In this document: piece after piece, positions 1-8,201 of the stretch
How positions within the stretch are numbered: position 1 is the first letter of the stretch
Layout of the letters: each line of letters starts with the position of its first letter
From: Aggregicoccus sp. 17bor-14
Lineage (GTDB): Bacteria; Myxococcota; Myxococcia; Myxococcales; Myxococcaceae
Assembly (NCBI RefSeq): GCF_009659535.1
Contig: NZ_VJZZ01000002.1
Location: 372,001 to 436,000, forward strand
Length of the DNA: 64,000 nt
Direction: 5' to 3'
Notes under the pieces: generated by a model
Databases searched by the model: none
What the model was told of the DNA's origin: nothing
What the model saw: only the letters and a program-made list of their open reading frames with translations
Program-made: the position numbers and the translations under genes

Positions 1-536
1 CCATCGTCGCGCTGGTGCTCGCGAGCATCCCCGCGTGCCTGCTCAACGTGGTGGGCATCGTGCTCGGCGTGGTGGCGCTCAACGAGATCAAGCGCCAGCC
101 GGCGCTGCAGGGCCGCGGCCTCGCGAAGGCGGCGATCATCGTCGGCAGCGTGTGGCTCGCGTTCATGCTCGTGGGCGTGGGCGCGGCCATCGCCATCCCC
201 AACTACATCAAGTTCCAGGCGCGCTCGAAGCAGGCCGAGGCGAGCAGGAGCCTGCGCGCGCTCAACGTGCAGCTGGAGCAGGCCGGCGGCGAGGTGCAGT
301 CCTTCTCGCAGCTGAGCTGGTCCCCCGGCGACAAGCGCCGCTACTCCTACTTCCTCGCCGACGACGCGCTCCCGGCCACGCTCGGCGGCCCCTACTCGCT
401 GCCCGACGAGGACGCGCTGCCCGAGGGCTGGCGCGCGGTCGCCGTGGGCAACGTGGACAACGACGACACGCTCGACGTGTGGGTGGTGGAGTCCGACGGG
501 ACGCTCTCGCACCCGGTGGACGACCTGACGGAGTAG
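1..536 (+). CDS. DUF4190/type IV pilin-like membrane protein (5' partial)
   Basis: The reading frame is open from the first bases of the window, so the true start lies upstream; the visible part is about 178 codons. Two hydrophobic segments (the second is AIIVGSVWLAFMLVGVGAAIAIP) flank a short polar turn, as in DUF4190 proteins. The second segment runs into IPNYIKFQARSKQAEA, the same arrangement as the N-terminal helix of type IV pilins. The C-terminal ~100 residues are soluble, with VGNVDNDDTLDVWVVESDG near the end resembling the terminal strand of pilin-like minor subunits in myxobacteria. A role in the cell envelope, possibly pseudopilin-like, is inferred. No prepilin peptidase site can be judged because the N-terminus is missing. 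Confidence 0.75.
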   Translation, partial: IVALVLASIPACLLNVVGIVLGVVALNEIKRQPALQGRGLAKAAIIVGSVWLAFMLVGVGAAIAIPNYIKFQARSKQAEASRSLRALNVQLEQAGGEVQSFSQLSWSPGDKRRYSYFLADDALPATLGGPYSLPDEDALPEGWRAVAVGNVDNDDTLDVWVVESDGTLSHPVDDLTE

Positions 537-541
537 GCCTT

Positions 542-1009
542 TCAGAGGCTGCGCTTCATCCCCTCGTGGCTCGCCTCGAAGCCGAGCCGCGCGTAGAAGC
601 GGTGTGCGGCCTCGCGGCGCTTGTCCGTGGTGAGCTGGATGAGGCCGCAGCCGCGTGCCCGGGCGCGCGCCATCGCGTCCTGCATCAGCTGCTCGCCCAG
701 GCCCTGGCCGCGCAGGTCCGCGCGCACGCGCACCGCCTCCACCAGCGCCCGGCGCATCCCGCCGCGGCTCAGCCCCGGGATGTACGTGAGCTGCAGGCAG
801 GCCACGGGCGCGCCGCTCGGGTCCCCCTCGAGCTCTCCGACAATCAGCTCGTTGTTCGGGTCGCGCGAGATCTCCTCGAACGCCGCCTGCACCGCGGCGG
901 AGGGCTCGGCCGCATAGCCACGGCGCTCGCGGGCGATGGCGTCGTCGGCGAGCAGGGCGAGCAGGGCGGGGAGGTCGGAGGCGGTGGCCACGCGCAGGCG
1001 AAGGGACAT
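542..1009 (-). CDS. GNAT family N-acetyltransferase
   Basis: A 155-residue single-domain GNAT acetyltransferase. The acetyl-CoA-binding motif A is visible as VRVRADLRGQGLGEQLMQDA (R/Q-x-x-G-x-G pattern), followed by the typical C-terminal stretch GLIQLTTDKRREAAHRFYARLGFE. It should transfer an acetyl group from acetyl-CoA to an unknown small molecule or protein amine in the cytoplasm. The ATG at 1009 is chosen because MSLRLRVATASDLPALLAL is the normal GNAT N-terminus; the frame stays open far upstream only through GC-rich shadow sequence. It converges with the pilin-like gene (6 bases between stops). Confidence 0.88.
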   Translation of the reverse strand: MSLRLRVATASDLPALLALLADDAIARERRGYAAEPSAAVQAAFEEISRDPNNELIVGELEGDPSGAPVACLQLTYIPGLSRGGMRRALVEAVRVRADLRGQGLGEQLMQDAMARARARGCGLIQLTTDKRREAAHRFYARLGFEASHEGMKRSL

Positions 1010-1426
1010 GCGGCCATCGTGGCGCACGCCCGCGCGCGGGGGCAGCCCCTTGTGCGCCGAGGCCCGCGCTTCGTGCACGGCCGACCCGAGCGGCTCCCAC
1101 TCCCGGCCTCTGTCGCTCGCCCGGCGGGCGTCCTCCTTCGGGACGACGGTGGACGCTGCGTGCGCCCGGCCGCAGCCACGCAGGGCGAGCGACCAGGCGC
1201 CGGAGGCCCGGGAATGCGGGCGACGGAGCAGGCGCGGCACCCGGAGGGGCGAGGGGAGGACAGTCAGGCGGCCAGCCCCGGGCCTTTGGTCAGGGCAGCT
1301 TGTCGCTGGGCGCAGGCACGCGAGATTGACGAGGACGGCCCGCATCGGGCCCGTCCACCGGCGCGGCTCCGCGCTCTCCCGGCCGGAGGGGCGTGGACGG
1401 GACGCGGGCCGGCAAGGGGGTCGGAG
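1010..1426. other. Intergenic region between divergent genes
   Basis: About 417 bases without a convincing gene; the open frames across it are codon-biased shadows. It should carry divergent promoters for the GNAT gene and the membrane-protein gene, but no clear -35/-10 pair was found. An 11-base inverted repeat (GTCGCTCGCCC at 1112-1122 and its complement at 1183-1193) is separated by 60 bases, which is long for a simple hairpin. Confidence 0.4.
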
Positions 1427-3049
1427 ATGGAAGAGAGCGAGGGGCCGGAGCGGGGCACGATGCTCTCGCTGCGCGCCTTCCCCCTGGGGGCACAGGCCGA
1501 GGCGCTGCCCTCCCCCCGGCAGGAGGCCCGCGTCGTCCCGCTTCCCCTGTGGGCACGGCGGCGGCCCGCGCTGCTGCTGCTCAGCGCTGCGCTCGTGGCG
1601 CTGCCCTTCCTCGTGGTCACCTTCCCGCCCGTCACCGACCTGCCCCAGCACGTGGCGCAGGTGCGGCTGCTGCACGAGGCGCTGGGCGCGCACGGCGCGG
1701 GGCCCAGCCCCTACCGGATCCAGCCCTTCACCCCGTACTGGAGCGTGTACGTGCTCCTCACGGGCCTGTGGGCGCTGCTGCCGCCGCTGCAGGTGGGGCG
1801 CATCGGGGTGCTGGCGCTGGGGCTGCTGTGGGTGGGCGGCGTGCACGCGCTCGCCTGGCGCCGGGGGCGCGCCGCCGAGGCCGCGGTGCTCGCGAGCCTG
1901 CCCTTCTTCAACCACACCCTGTACTGGGGCTTCTGCAGCTTCCTGGTGGGCTGGCCCGTCTTCCTCCTCTGGCTGCAGCGCGTCTCGCGGCCGCCCGCGC
2001 GCACCGTGGGTACCTGGCTCGCGCACGCGGCGCTCGCCGCGCTGCTGTTCTGGTCTCACGCGCTGTGGTTCGCCGCCGGGGGGCTGACGCTCGCGATGCA
2101 GTGGGCGCTGCAGCACCGCGGGCGCGACTGGCGCTCGGTGCTCCTGCAGGGCAGCGCGGTGCTGCCCACGGCGGGGCTCGCGCTCTGGTGGTACCCGCAG
2201 CTGGCCGAGCGCGGCTTCGACTCGCCCACGGCCTGGTTCAGCGGCTTCTACCAGCGCCTCAGCCTCGGGTGGATGAGCAACGCCACGTTCGGCGGGCTGC
2301 ACGACACCATCGAGGGGCCCCTCTTCCTCGCGCTGCTCGCCTGGCTGGGCGTGGGGCTGTGGCAGGCGCGCCGCGAGCTGCGCGCGCGCGTGGACGTGCC
2401 GCTGCTGGGCACCGCGCTGCTGCTCTTCGCGCTGGTGCTGGTGCTGCCCAACGAGCACAGCAACACCATCCGGCTCGCCGAGCGCTGGATGCCCTTCAGC
2501 GCCGCGCTCTTCCTGCTCGCCCTGCCGGCGCCGCGCCTGCGCCCGCACGCGCGCGCCGCCGTGGCGCTGGGTCTCTCGCTGCTGCTGTCAGTGGCCACGG
2601 CGCTCGCCTGGCACCGCTTCGAGCGGCGCGACCTCGCGGGGCTCCCGGCCGCGCTCGCCGCGCTCCCCGAGCACCCGCGCGTGCTGGGGTTGGACTTCCT
2701 GCGCACCAGCAGCAGCGTGAAGGGGCGCCCCTTCCTGCAGACCTTCGCCTACGCGCAGGTGCTGCGCGGCGGGGAGCTCGCCTTCTCCTTCGCGGACTTC
2801 GCCCCCAGCCCGGTGGTGTACCGGGACACCGGGCGGCGCACCTGGACGAAGGGGCTGGAGTGGTACGCCGCGCGGGTGAAGCCCGCGGACCTCGAGCGCT
2901 TCGACTACGTGCTGCTGGGCGCGAGCCCGAAGGACCAGGACACCGTGCCCGGGCGCTGGCCCTCGCTGGTGCCGGTCACCACCGAGGGGCGCTGGCGGCT
3001 GTACCGGGTGGTTCCGGCGGCGGACGCCGCGGACGGCGCCACGCCGTGA
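1427..3049 (+). CDS. Multi-pass membrane protein, GT-C glycosyltransferase-like
   Basis: A 540-residue protein with roughly ten or more hydrophobic segments. Immediately after the first membrane segment is VTFPPVTDLPQHVAQVRLL, an acidic residue (D71) at the start of the first periplasmic loop, the position where GT-C lipid-sugar glycosyltransferases keep their catalytic aspartate. The C-terminal ~130 residues are soluble. I do not recognise a named family, so glycosyl transfer is an inference from topology. Start: ATG 1427, with ATG 1460 (MLSLRAF) an equally possible start. Its 3' end overlaps the convergent YfhO-like gene by 74 bases. The gene is about 3 kb from the cluster predicted to make a polyprenyl-phospho-pentose donor, which would suit such an enzyme. 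Confidence 0.75.
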   Translation: MEESEGPERGTMLSLRAFPLGAQAEALPSPRQEARVVPLPLWARRRPALLLLSAALVALPFLVVTFPPVTDLPQHVAQVRLLHEALGAHGAGPSPYRIQPFTPYWSVYVLLTGLWALLPPLQVGRIGVLALGLLWVGGVHALAWRRGRAAEAAVLASLPFFNHTLYWGFCSFLVGWPVFLLWLQRVSRPPARTVGTWLAHAALAALLFWSHALWFAAGGLTLAMQWALQHRGRDWRSVLLQGSAVLPTAGLALWWYPQLAERGFDSPTAWFSGFYQRLSLGWMSNATFGGLHDTIEGPLFLALLAWLGVGLWQARRELRARVDVPLLGTALLLFALVLVLPNEHSNTIRLAERWMPFSAALFLLALPAPRLRPHARAAVALGLSLLLSVATALAWHRFERRDLAGLPAALAALPEHPRVLGLDFLRTSSSVKGRPFLQTFAYAQVLRGGELAFSFADFAPSPVVYRDTGRRTWTKGLEWYAARVKPADLERFDYVLLGASPKDQDTVPGRWPSLVPVTTEGRWRLYRVVPAADAADGATP

Positions 3050-5357
3050 GCGCGAGCGTGAGCAGCAGGCCGAGCGCTCCCAGCCCGAAGGCGAGCCCCA
3101 GCCCCGGCTCGCGGTAGCGCAGCTCCACCCGGTGCTCCCCGGGCTCGAGCCACACTCCCATCGCCGCGAGGTCCACGTGCACGAGCGGCGCGGGCCTGCC
3201 GTCCACCCACGCCCTCCAGCCCGGGTGGCTCGCGGTGGCGAAGACGAGGAGGCTGCCGTCCGCCGGCACCTGGGCGCGCACGGCCGCGAAGCCCGTGCCG
3301 TGCGCCGCGTCGCTCAAGGTGGCGGGGGCGAGCGGGCCCTGCCGTGGCGGAGCACCGCCGGCAACTTCGACGACGGCCTCCGTGAGCGGATCGAAGCCCG
3401 GCGCGGCGAGCAGCCGGGCTGCCTCGTCCTCGGAGTGTGCGAGCTGCACGCGCGCGGGGCTGCGCAGGCGCGCGGGGCAGTCGCGCAGCAGCCACAGGCT
3501 GGCCTTCAGCTCGGGCCACGCGGCCACCTGCTGCACGCGCGGGTTCTTCGCGAGCACGGGGGCGTGCGGCGCGGTGAGCAGGAAGCAGGCGTTGAGCAGC
3601 TGGGCGAGCCGCAGCTCCTGGCCCTTCAGCGCCTGCACCAGCGCCGCCTCGCGCGCGAGCTGCACGGCGCCGTAGCCGCTCAGCTCCTCGAGACCGAAGA
3701 GGCTCGCGAGGTTGCTCTTGAGCGTGGCGCGCTCCCACGCCCGCGCCTGCTCCAGCGCGCCCCGGGTGTGCAGCTCGGGCACCGCGCCGCGCAGGCCCAG
3801 CGTGTCGCGCCAGAGGCGGAAGGGCCCCGCGGGTGCGTGCGCGCGCACCGCCTCCGCCACCGGCGAGGGCGCGCGAAACAGCGCGGGGTCGCCGAACCAC
3901 ACGATGCGCCGCGCGGCGAGCAGCAGGTCCAGCGCGAGCACCGCTCCGAGCAGCGCGCGCGCGGGCCACGCGCCGGGCCGCCGGCGCAGCAGCGCGAGCG
4001 CCCCCAGCGCGAGCGCGCCGAAGCCGAGCGCCTGCGCGAGCGCGGGGCGCAGCGCCGCGGCCGGCGCGTCGGCAGAGAGTGCCTTGCTGCTGCCGCTCGC
4101 GCGCAGCGCCCACGCGCCCGCCTCGCGCGCGCCGCCGGGCCACAGCGCGAGCAGCGCGAGCAGGGCCCCTGCCAGCCCGAGCCCGAGCGCGAGCAGGCCG
4201 AGGCGCCGGCGCGGCAGGGGCGCAGGCTCCAGGGCCCGCGCGAAGCCCAGCCCCACCAGCACCGCCCAGCCCAGGGTGGCGAGCACCGCGTACTTCTCCG
4301 GGTAGCGGAAGAAGCGGAAGGGCGGCAGCCGCGTGTGCAGCGCCCCCAGCCCCACGTGCGAGCCCAGCGCGAGCAGCAGGCCGCCCAGCAGGAGCACGAG
4401 TCCGAAGCGCGCCCAGGGTGAGCCGCGGCGCAAGCCCAGCAGCCCCAGGGGCAGCGTGGCGGCGCCGAGGTAGAGGCTGAGCGAGAAGGGCAGGGGCGCG
4501 GGGCCCTCCACGGCGAAGCGCGCCCAGAAGGCGGGCGTCTCCAGGTGCCCGCCCAGCGCGAAGGGCAGGAACAGCTCCAGCAGGCGCACCGGGTGCAGCG
4601 TCCACTGCGCGAAGTCCGCCCCCGGCGCGCTGCGCGTGGACAGCCGCAGCGTGTTCCAGGCGGGCAGCAGCTGCGGCGCGGCGAGCAGCGCCGCGAGCGC
4701 GAGCCCCGCGCCGGCGACGAGGAGCCCCTCCTTGCGCTCGCGCGGCGCGGGGCGCGTGGCCACCCACGCGAGCGCGGCGAGCGCGGCGTAGAGCACCGAC
4801 TGCGGGTCTCCCGAGAGCGCCTGCAGCGCGCCGAGCGCCGCGAGCCCCGCCACGCGCCGCGCCGGGCGCGCCGTCCCCGAGAGGACGACGAGGAACCAGG
4901 GCACGTACGCGAGCCCCGCCATGAGGGGGCCCGCGGTGGCGAGCCCCACCACGTGCCCCGCGGCCATGAAGCACAGGGCCGCGGCCGCGCCCGCCCACGC
5001 CTGCCCCGTCGCGCGGCGCAGCAGCACGTACAGCCCGAGCCCGGCGGCCGCGTGGTGCAGCGCGAGGGTCCACGCGTACGCGCGCGGGAAGGGCAGCAGC
5101 AGGTAGAGGAGGTTCGGGGGGTAGAGCACCGCGGCGTGGGGGTCACCCAGCAGCGGCACGCCGGCGAACTGCCCCGGGTTCCACTGCGGCAGCGCGCCTG
5201 CGCGCCACGCGGCGCTCGCCGCCTCCCGGGTGGGGGCGTAGTAGTGCAGGATGTCGCGGAAGTAGAGGGCGCGCTCGAGCACCAGCGCGGCGCCGAAGAG
5301 CACGGCGCTCACGCCTGCGACCAGCGCGCACGGCCCCAGCCATCGCCTCAGCCCCAC
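2976..5357 (-). CDS. YfhO-like membrane protein (GT-C superfamily)
   Basis: A 793-residue protein with about twelve membrane segments and a soluble periplasmic C-terminal part, the layout of the bacterial YfhO family, whose characterised members act in glycosylation of envelope polymers from undecaprenyl-linked sugars. After the first membrane helix comes LYFRDILHYYAPTREAA, with D35 in the catalytic GT-C position, then LPQWNPGQFAGVPLLGDP, a motif common in this family. The last visible helix is followed by a short basic tail. The start is a GTG at 5357; no in-frame ATG fits better. The 3' end overlaps the convergent neighbouring membrane-protein gene by 74 bases. Substrate unknown. Confidence 0.82.
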   Translation of the reverse strand: MGLRRWLGPCALVAGVSAVLFGAALVLERALYFRDILHYYAPTREAASAAWRAGALPQWNPGQFAGVPLLGDPHAAVLYPPNLLYLLLPFPRAYAWTLALHHAAAGLGLYVLLRRATGQAWAGAAAALCFMAAGHVVGLATAGPLMAGLAYVPWFLVVLSGTARPARRVAGLAALGALQALSGDPQSVLYAALAALAWVATRPAPRERKEGLLVAGAGLALAALLAAPQLLPAWNTLRLSTRSAPGADFAQWTLHPVRLLELFLPFALGGHLETPAFWARFAVEGPAPLPFSLSLYLGAATLPLGLLGLRRGSPWARFGLVLLLGGLLLALGSHVGLGALHTRLPPFRFFRYPEKYAVLATLGWAVLVGLGFARALEPAPLPRRRLGLLALGLGLAGALLALLALWPGGAREAGAWALRASGSSKALSADAPAAALRPALAQALGFGALALGALALLRRRPGAWPARALLGAVLALDLLLAARRIVWFGDPALFRAPSPVAEAVRAHAPAGPFRLWRDTLGLRGAVPELHTRGALEQARAWERATLKSNLASLFGLEELSGYGAVQLAREAALVQALKGQELRLAQLLNACFLLTAPHAPVLAKNPRVQQVAAWPELKASLWLLRDCPARLRSPARVQLAHSEDEAARLLAAPGFDPLTEAVVEVAGGAPPRQGPLAPATLSDAAHGTGFAAVRAQVPADGSLLVFATASHPGWRAWVDGRPAPLVHVDLAAMGVWLEPGEHRVELRYREPGLGLAFGLGALGLLLTLALTAWRRPRRPPPEPPGTAASAPRW

Positions 5358-5473
5358 GCCCCGTCCACCTCGGCTCCACGCAGGGCTGTATGCCCCGCGT
5401 GCGCGGCATGCTGTGCTGCCCGCGCGCCCGGGCTCCAGCCCCTTCGGCGCGCGGTGTCGCTCAGCCTACGGGG

Positions 5474-5929
5474 CTAGTAGGTGCCCGCGTCCCGGTGCGC
5501 GCCCTTGTGGGTGCGAGAGCTGCCGCCGTCCATCCCGCCCATCCCGCCGTCGCTCATGCTGCCCGAGCCGCCCATGCCGCTCGTGTCGCTCATCGAGCCC
5601 GAGCCGCCGGTGCCGGAGGTGTCGCTCATGCTGCTGCCCGAGCCGCCGGTGCCACTGGTGTCGCTCATGGAGCCCGAGCCACCCGTCCCGCTCGTGTCGC
5701 TCATGCTCCCCGAGCCACCGGTCCCGCTCGTGTCGCTCATGCTGCCCGAGCCGCCGGTGCCACTCGTATCGCTCGCGCTGCCGCTGCCGCCCGTGCCACC
5801 GCTGCTGCCGGTACCGCCGCTGGCTCCGGTGGTGCTGGTGCCGCGCTGGCGGTTGTCCGAGCAGGCCGGGGCGAGCAGCAGGGCGGACGCGAGCACGCCC
5901 GCGAGGGTCCAACGTCCCGAGATCGTCAT
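5474..5929 (-). CDS. Putative lipoprotein with Ser/Gly-rich tandem repeats
   Basis: A 151-residue exported protein. Residues 1-22 form a signal sequence ending in LLLAPAC, a lipobox-like site (C23) with a non-standard residue at -3. Residues 51 to about 134 are seven units of a 12-residue repeat, consensus SMSDTSGTGGSG, one with an extra Ser and the last two diverged; this corresponds to 36-base DNA repeats. The C-terminal residues SRTHKGAHRDAGTY are basic. No enzyme domain is present. A flexible surface linker or spacer is plausible, but function is unknown. The ATG at 5929 begins the signal peptide; longer upstream extensions lack one. Confidence 0.75.
   Translation of the reverse strand: MTISGRWTLAGVLASALLLAPACSDNRQRGTSTTGASGGTGSSGGTGGSGSASDTSGTGGSGSMSDTSGTGGSGSMSDTSGTGGSGSMSDTSGTGGSGSSMSDTSGTGGSGSMSDTSGMGGSGSMSDGGMGGMDGGSSRTHKGAHRDAGTY
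5528..5779 (-). repeat. 36-bp in-frame tandem repeat array (about 7 units)
   Basis: Encodes SMSDTSGTGGSG units in the lipoprotein gene. Units differ mainly at third codon positions, with one Ser codon inserted in the fifth unit, so the array is old enough to have drifted but may still vary in copy number by slippage. Confidence 0.8.
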
Positions 5930-6074
5930 GGTGTCTCTCCGCGTGAAAAGGTCCGCGGAAGAAGTGCCTACGGCCGCGCCCGATGGCATCCGGCCTGGAA
6001 CGCGGGGACGGGGTTGCCTGCGCGGCCGTCGCGCAGCGGAGCGCGGGGCGCGCGCGCGCACGCTCCCTGGGCCG

Positions 6075-6812
6075 CTACAGCTTCAGCCGCTTGAAGAGCC
6101 GCTCGGGCACGCAGCGGATGACGAACATGATGAGCCGCCAGAAGCCCGGCAGGTACACCACGTCGCTGCCGCGCTCGGCCGCCTTGACGATGCCGCGCGC
6201 CACCTGCTCCGGCGTGGCGAAGAGGGCGTTCTTCTTCACCCCCGCGGTCATCGGTGTGTCCACGAAGCCCGGCTTCACCGTCACCACCGCCACGCCCGAG
6301 CGGCTGAGCCGGTTGCGCAGGCCCTGCAGGAACACGCTCAGGCCGCCCTTGGAGGTGCCGTACACGTAGTTGCTCTGCCGGCCGCGGTCGCCCGCCACGC
6401 TCGAGATGACCACCAGCGTGCCCTTGCGCTGCGCCTCGAAGCGGTTGGCCAGGTGGGTGAGCAGCGAGACGGGGCCCAGCAGGTTCGTGGTGAGCACGGC
6501 GCGGGTGGGCGCGAAGTCGCGCTCGCACGCAGCCTGGTCCCCCAGCACGCCGTGCGCGAGCAGCACCCCGTCCAGCCCGCCCAGCGCCGCTTCCGCGCGC
6601 GCGACGAGCGGCCCGTGCGCCTCGAAGTCGTCCAGGTCCAGCGCCTCCGCCTCCGCCCGCGCCGCGCCGCGCGTGGCCGCATCCTGCGCCACCGCCTGCA
6701 GGTTCTGCGCGTTGCGCGCCACGAGGTAGAGCGAGGCGCCGCGCGCGGCGTAGAGCCGCACGCAGGCCTGGGCGATGCCGCTGGTGGCGCCGAGGACGAG
6801 GATCTTCTTCAT
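6075..6812 (-). CDS. SDR oxidoreductase, DprE2-like
   Basis: A 245-residue short-chain dehydrogenase. The NAD(P)-binding motif GATSGIAQA (residues 8-16) starts the Rossmann fold; the catalytic set is Ser137/138, Tyr151 and Lys155 (YGTSK). The family match is to decaprenylphospho-beta-D-erythro-pentofuranosid-2-ulose 2-reductase (DprE2), which reduces the keto-sugar made by DprE1 to polyprenylphospho-arabinose. That assignment rests on the neighbours: it lies 11 bases downstream of a DprE1-like oxidase, which follows a UbiA-type phosphoribosyl transferase. The C-terminus WRLIMFVIRCVPERLFKRLKL is hydrophobic and basic, consistent with attachment to the inner membrane where the lipid substrate sits. 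Confidence 0.85.
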   Translation of the reverse strand: MKKILVLGATSGIAQACVRLYAARGASLYLVARNAQNLQAVAQDAATRGAARAEAEALDLDDFEAHGPLVARAEAALGGLDGVLLAHGVLGDQAACERDFAPTRAVLTTNLLGPVSLLTHLANRFEAQRKGTLVVISSVAGDRGRQSNYVYGTSKGGLSVFLQGLRNRLSRSGVAVVTVKPGFVDTPMTAGVKKNALFATPEQVARGIVKAAERGSDVVYLPGFWRLIMFVIRCVPERLFKRLKL

Positions 6813-6823
6813 GGGGCCCCTCT

Positions 6824-8182
6824 CTAGCGCGCGGCGGCCGCCGCGTCAGCGCCCTTCACCCGCCGCCAGAACGCGGAGGAGAAGGCGGGGTCCACGAAGC
6901 GCGCGAAGGCGCCCACCTGCGGGAACGAGGCCTGGAAGGTCTCCGGCTCCATGCGCGCGTCCTTCGCCGGGTACACCGCGCCGCCCGCCTCGCGCGTCAC
7001 CCGCTCGAGCTCGTGGAAGAGCCGGTAGGTGCGCTCGCCTGCGTTGGCGAAGTCCAGCGCGAGCGTCACCCCGGGCCGCGGGAACGAGAGCAGGCCCGGG
7101 CTCGGCGCGCTGCCGAACTTCTTGAGCACCGCGAGGAAGCTCGCGAGCCGGCTCGCCGCGATGCGCTCGAGGATCTCGCGCATCGCGCCGCCGCCGACCT
7201 CGTGTGGCACCACGCACTGGAACTGCAGGAAGCCGCGCCGCCCGTAGATGCGGTTCCAGGCGTGCACGCTGTCCAGCGGGTAGAAGAAGGGGTCGTAGTG
7301 CGTGAGGTGCGTCTTGCCCGCGCCCAGCCGGTTCTTGCCGTAGTACAGCGCGTTGAAGGCCGCCACGGTGAGCCGGTTGAGGGTGAAGGAGGGCAGGTCG
7401 AAGGGCACCGAGAGCCCGCCCTTGCGCGACAGGTGGCTCTTGGCGAGCGGGAGCGCATCGAACTGCGGCGGGGCGTGGTTGCCGCGGAAGTAGAGCCCGC
7501 GCCCCAGCTTGCGGCCGCGGCTGAGGCAGTCCACCCACGCCACCGTGTACTCGAAGTCCGCGTCGCTCTCGGCCGCGGCCTGGAAGAAGCCGTCCAGGTT
7601 CGCGAAGGGCAGGGTGTCCTGCTGGATGTACGGGTTGCTCATCCGGCGCAGCTGCACCTCGGCCCAGAGGATGACGCCGGTGAGCCCGAGGCCGCCGATG
7701 GTCGCCGCGTACCAGTCCGCGTTCTCGGTGGGGCTGCACACGAGGCGGCGGCCGTCCGAGCGCAGCAGCTCGAAGCGCCGCACGTGCCGCCCGAAGGTGC
7801 CCATGCGGTGGTGGTTCTTGCCGTGCACGTCGTTGGCGATGGCGCCGCCCACGCTCACGAACTTGGTGCCCGGCGTCACCGGCAGGAACCAGCCCTGCCA
7901 GGTGGCGAGCCGCAGGATGTCCTCCAGCGTCACCCCCGCCTCGCAGGTGAGCACGCCGCTCGCCGGGTCGAAGCCGAGGAAGCGGTCCAGCCCCGCGGTG
8001 GTGAGCACCGTGCCGCCCGGGTTGAGGCAGGAGTCGCCGTAGCTGCGCCCCTGCCCGTAGGGCAGCAGCGGGCCCTGCAGCCCCTGGGGCAAGGGCTCTC
8101 CCACCCACACCAGCGGGTGCGCCCTCTGGGTCACGCGGGGGTAGCGCCCCCAGCTCTGCAGCGCCTTGCTCATGGGAGGCAT
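6824..8182 (-). CDS. FAD-dependent oxidase, DprE1-like
   Basis: A 452-residue FAD-binding oxidoreductase. The PCMH-type FAD fold is visible as PYGQGRSYGDS (residues 41-50) and GGAIANDVHGKNHH (112-125), the latter almost the signature of mycobacterial DprE1, which oxidises decaprenylphosphoryl-ribose at C2'. Length matches DprE1 (about 460). It sits between the HAD-UbiA gene (19 bases upstream) and the DprE2-like gene (11 bases downstream), giving the order expected for epimerisation of a polyprenyl-phospho-ribose. Two ATG codons nine bases apart (8182 and 8173) could serve as start. The exact lipid chain and product cannot be read from sequence. Confidence 0.87.
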   Translation of the reverse strand: MPPMSKALQSWGRYPRVTQRAHPLVWVGEPLPQGLQGPLLPYGQGRSYGDSCLNPGGTVLTTAGLDRFLGFDPASGVLTCEAGVTLEDILRLATWQGWFLPVTPGTKFVSVGGAIANDVHGKNHHRMGTFGRHVRRFELLRSDGRRLVCSPTENADWYAATIGGLGLTGVILWAEVQLRRMSNPYIQQDTLPFANLDGFFQAAAESDADFEYTVAWVDCLSRGRKLGRGLYFRGNHAPPQFDALPLAKSHLSRKGGLSVPFDLPSFTLNRLTVAAFNALYYGKNRLGAGKTHLTHYDPFFYPLDSVHAWNRIYGRRGFLQFQCVVPHEVGGGAMREILERIAASRLASFLAVLKKFGSAPSPGLLSFPRPGVTLALDFANAGERTYRLFHELERVTREAGGAVYPAKDARMEPETFQASFPQVGAFARFVDPAFSSAFWRRVKGADAAAAAR

Positions 8183-8201
8183 CGGAAGCTCGGGACCCGG
8201 C

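Noticed and set aside
542-2548. Long minus-strand frame of about 668 codons
   Set aside because: Only its last 155 codons (the GNAT gene) look like a protein; the remainder is Arg/Gln/Glu/Pro-rich shadow of the membrane-protein gene on the other strand.
5528-5779. 36-bp repeats considered as a CRISPR array
   Set aside because: Contiguous coding tandem repeats without spacers.
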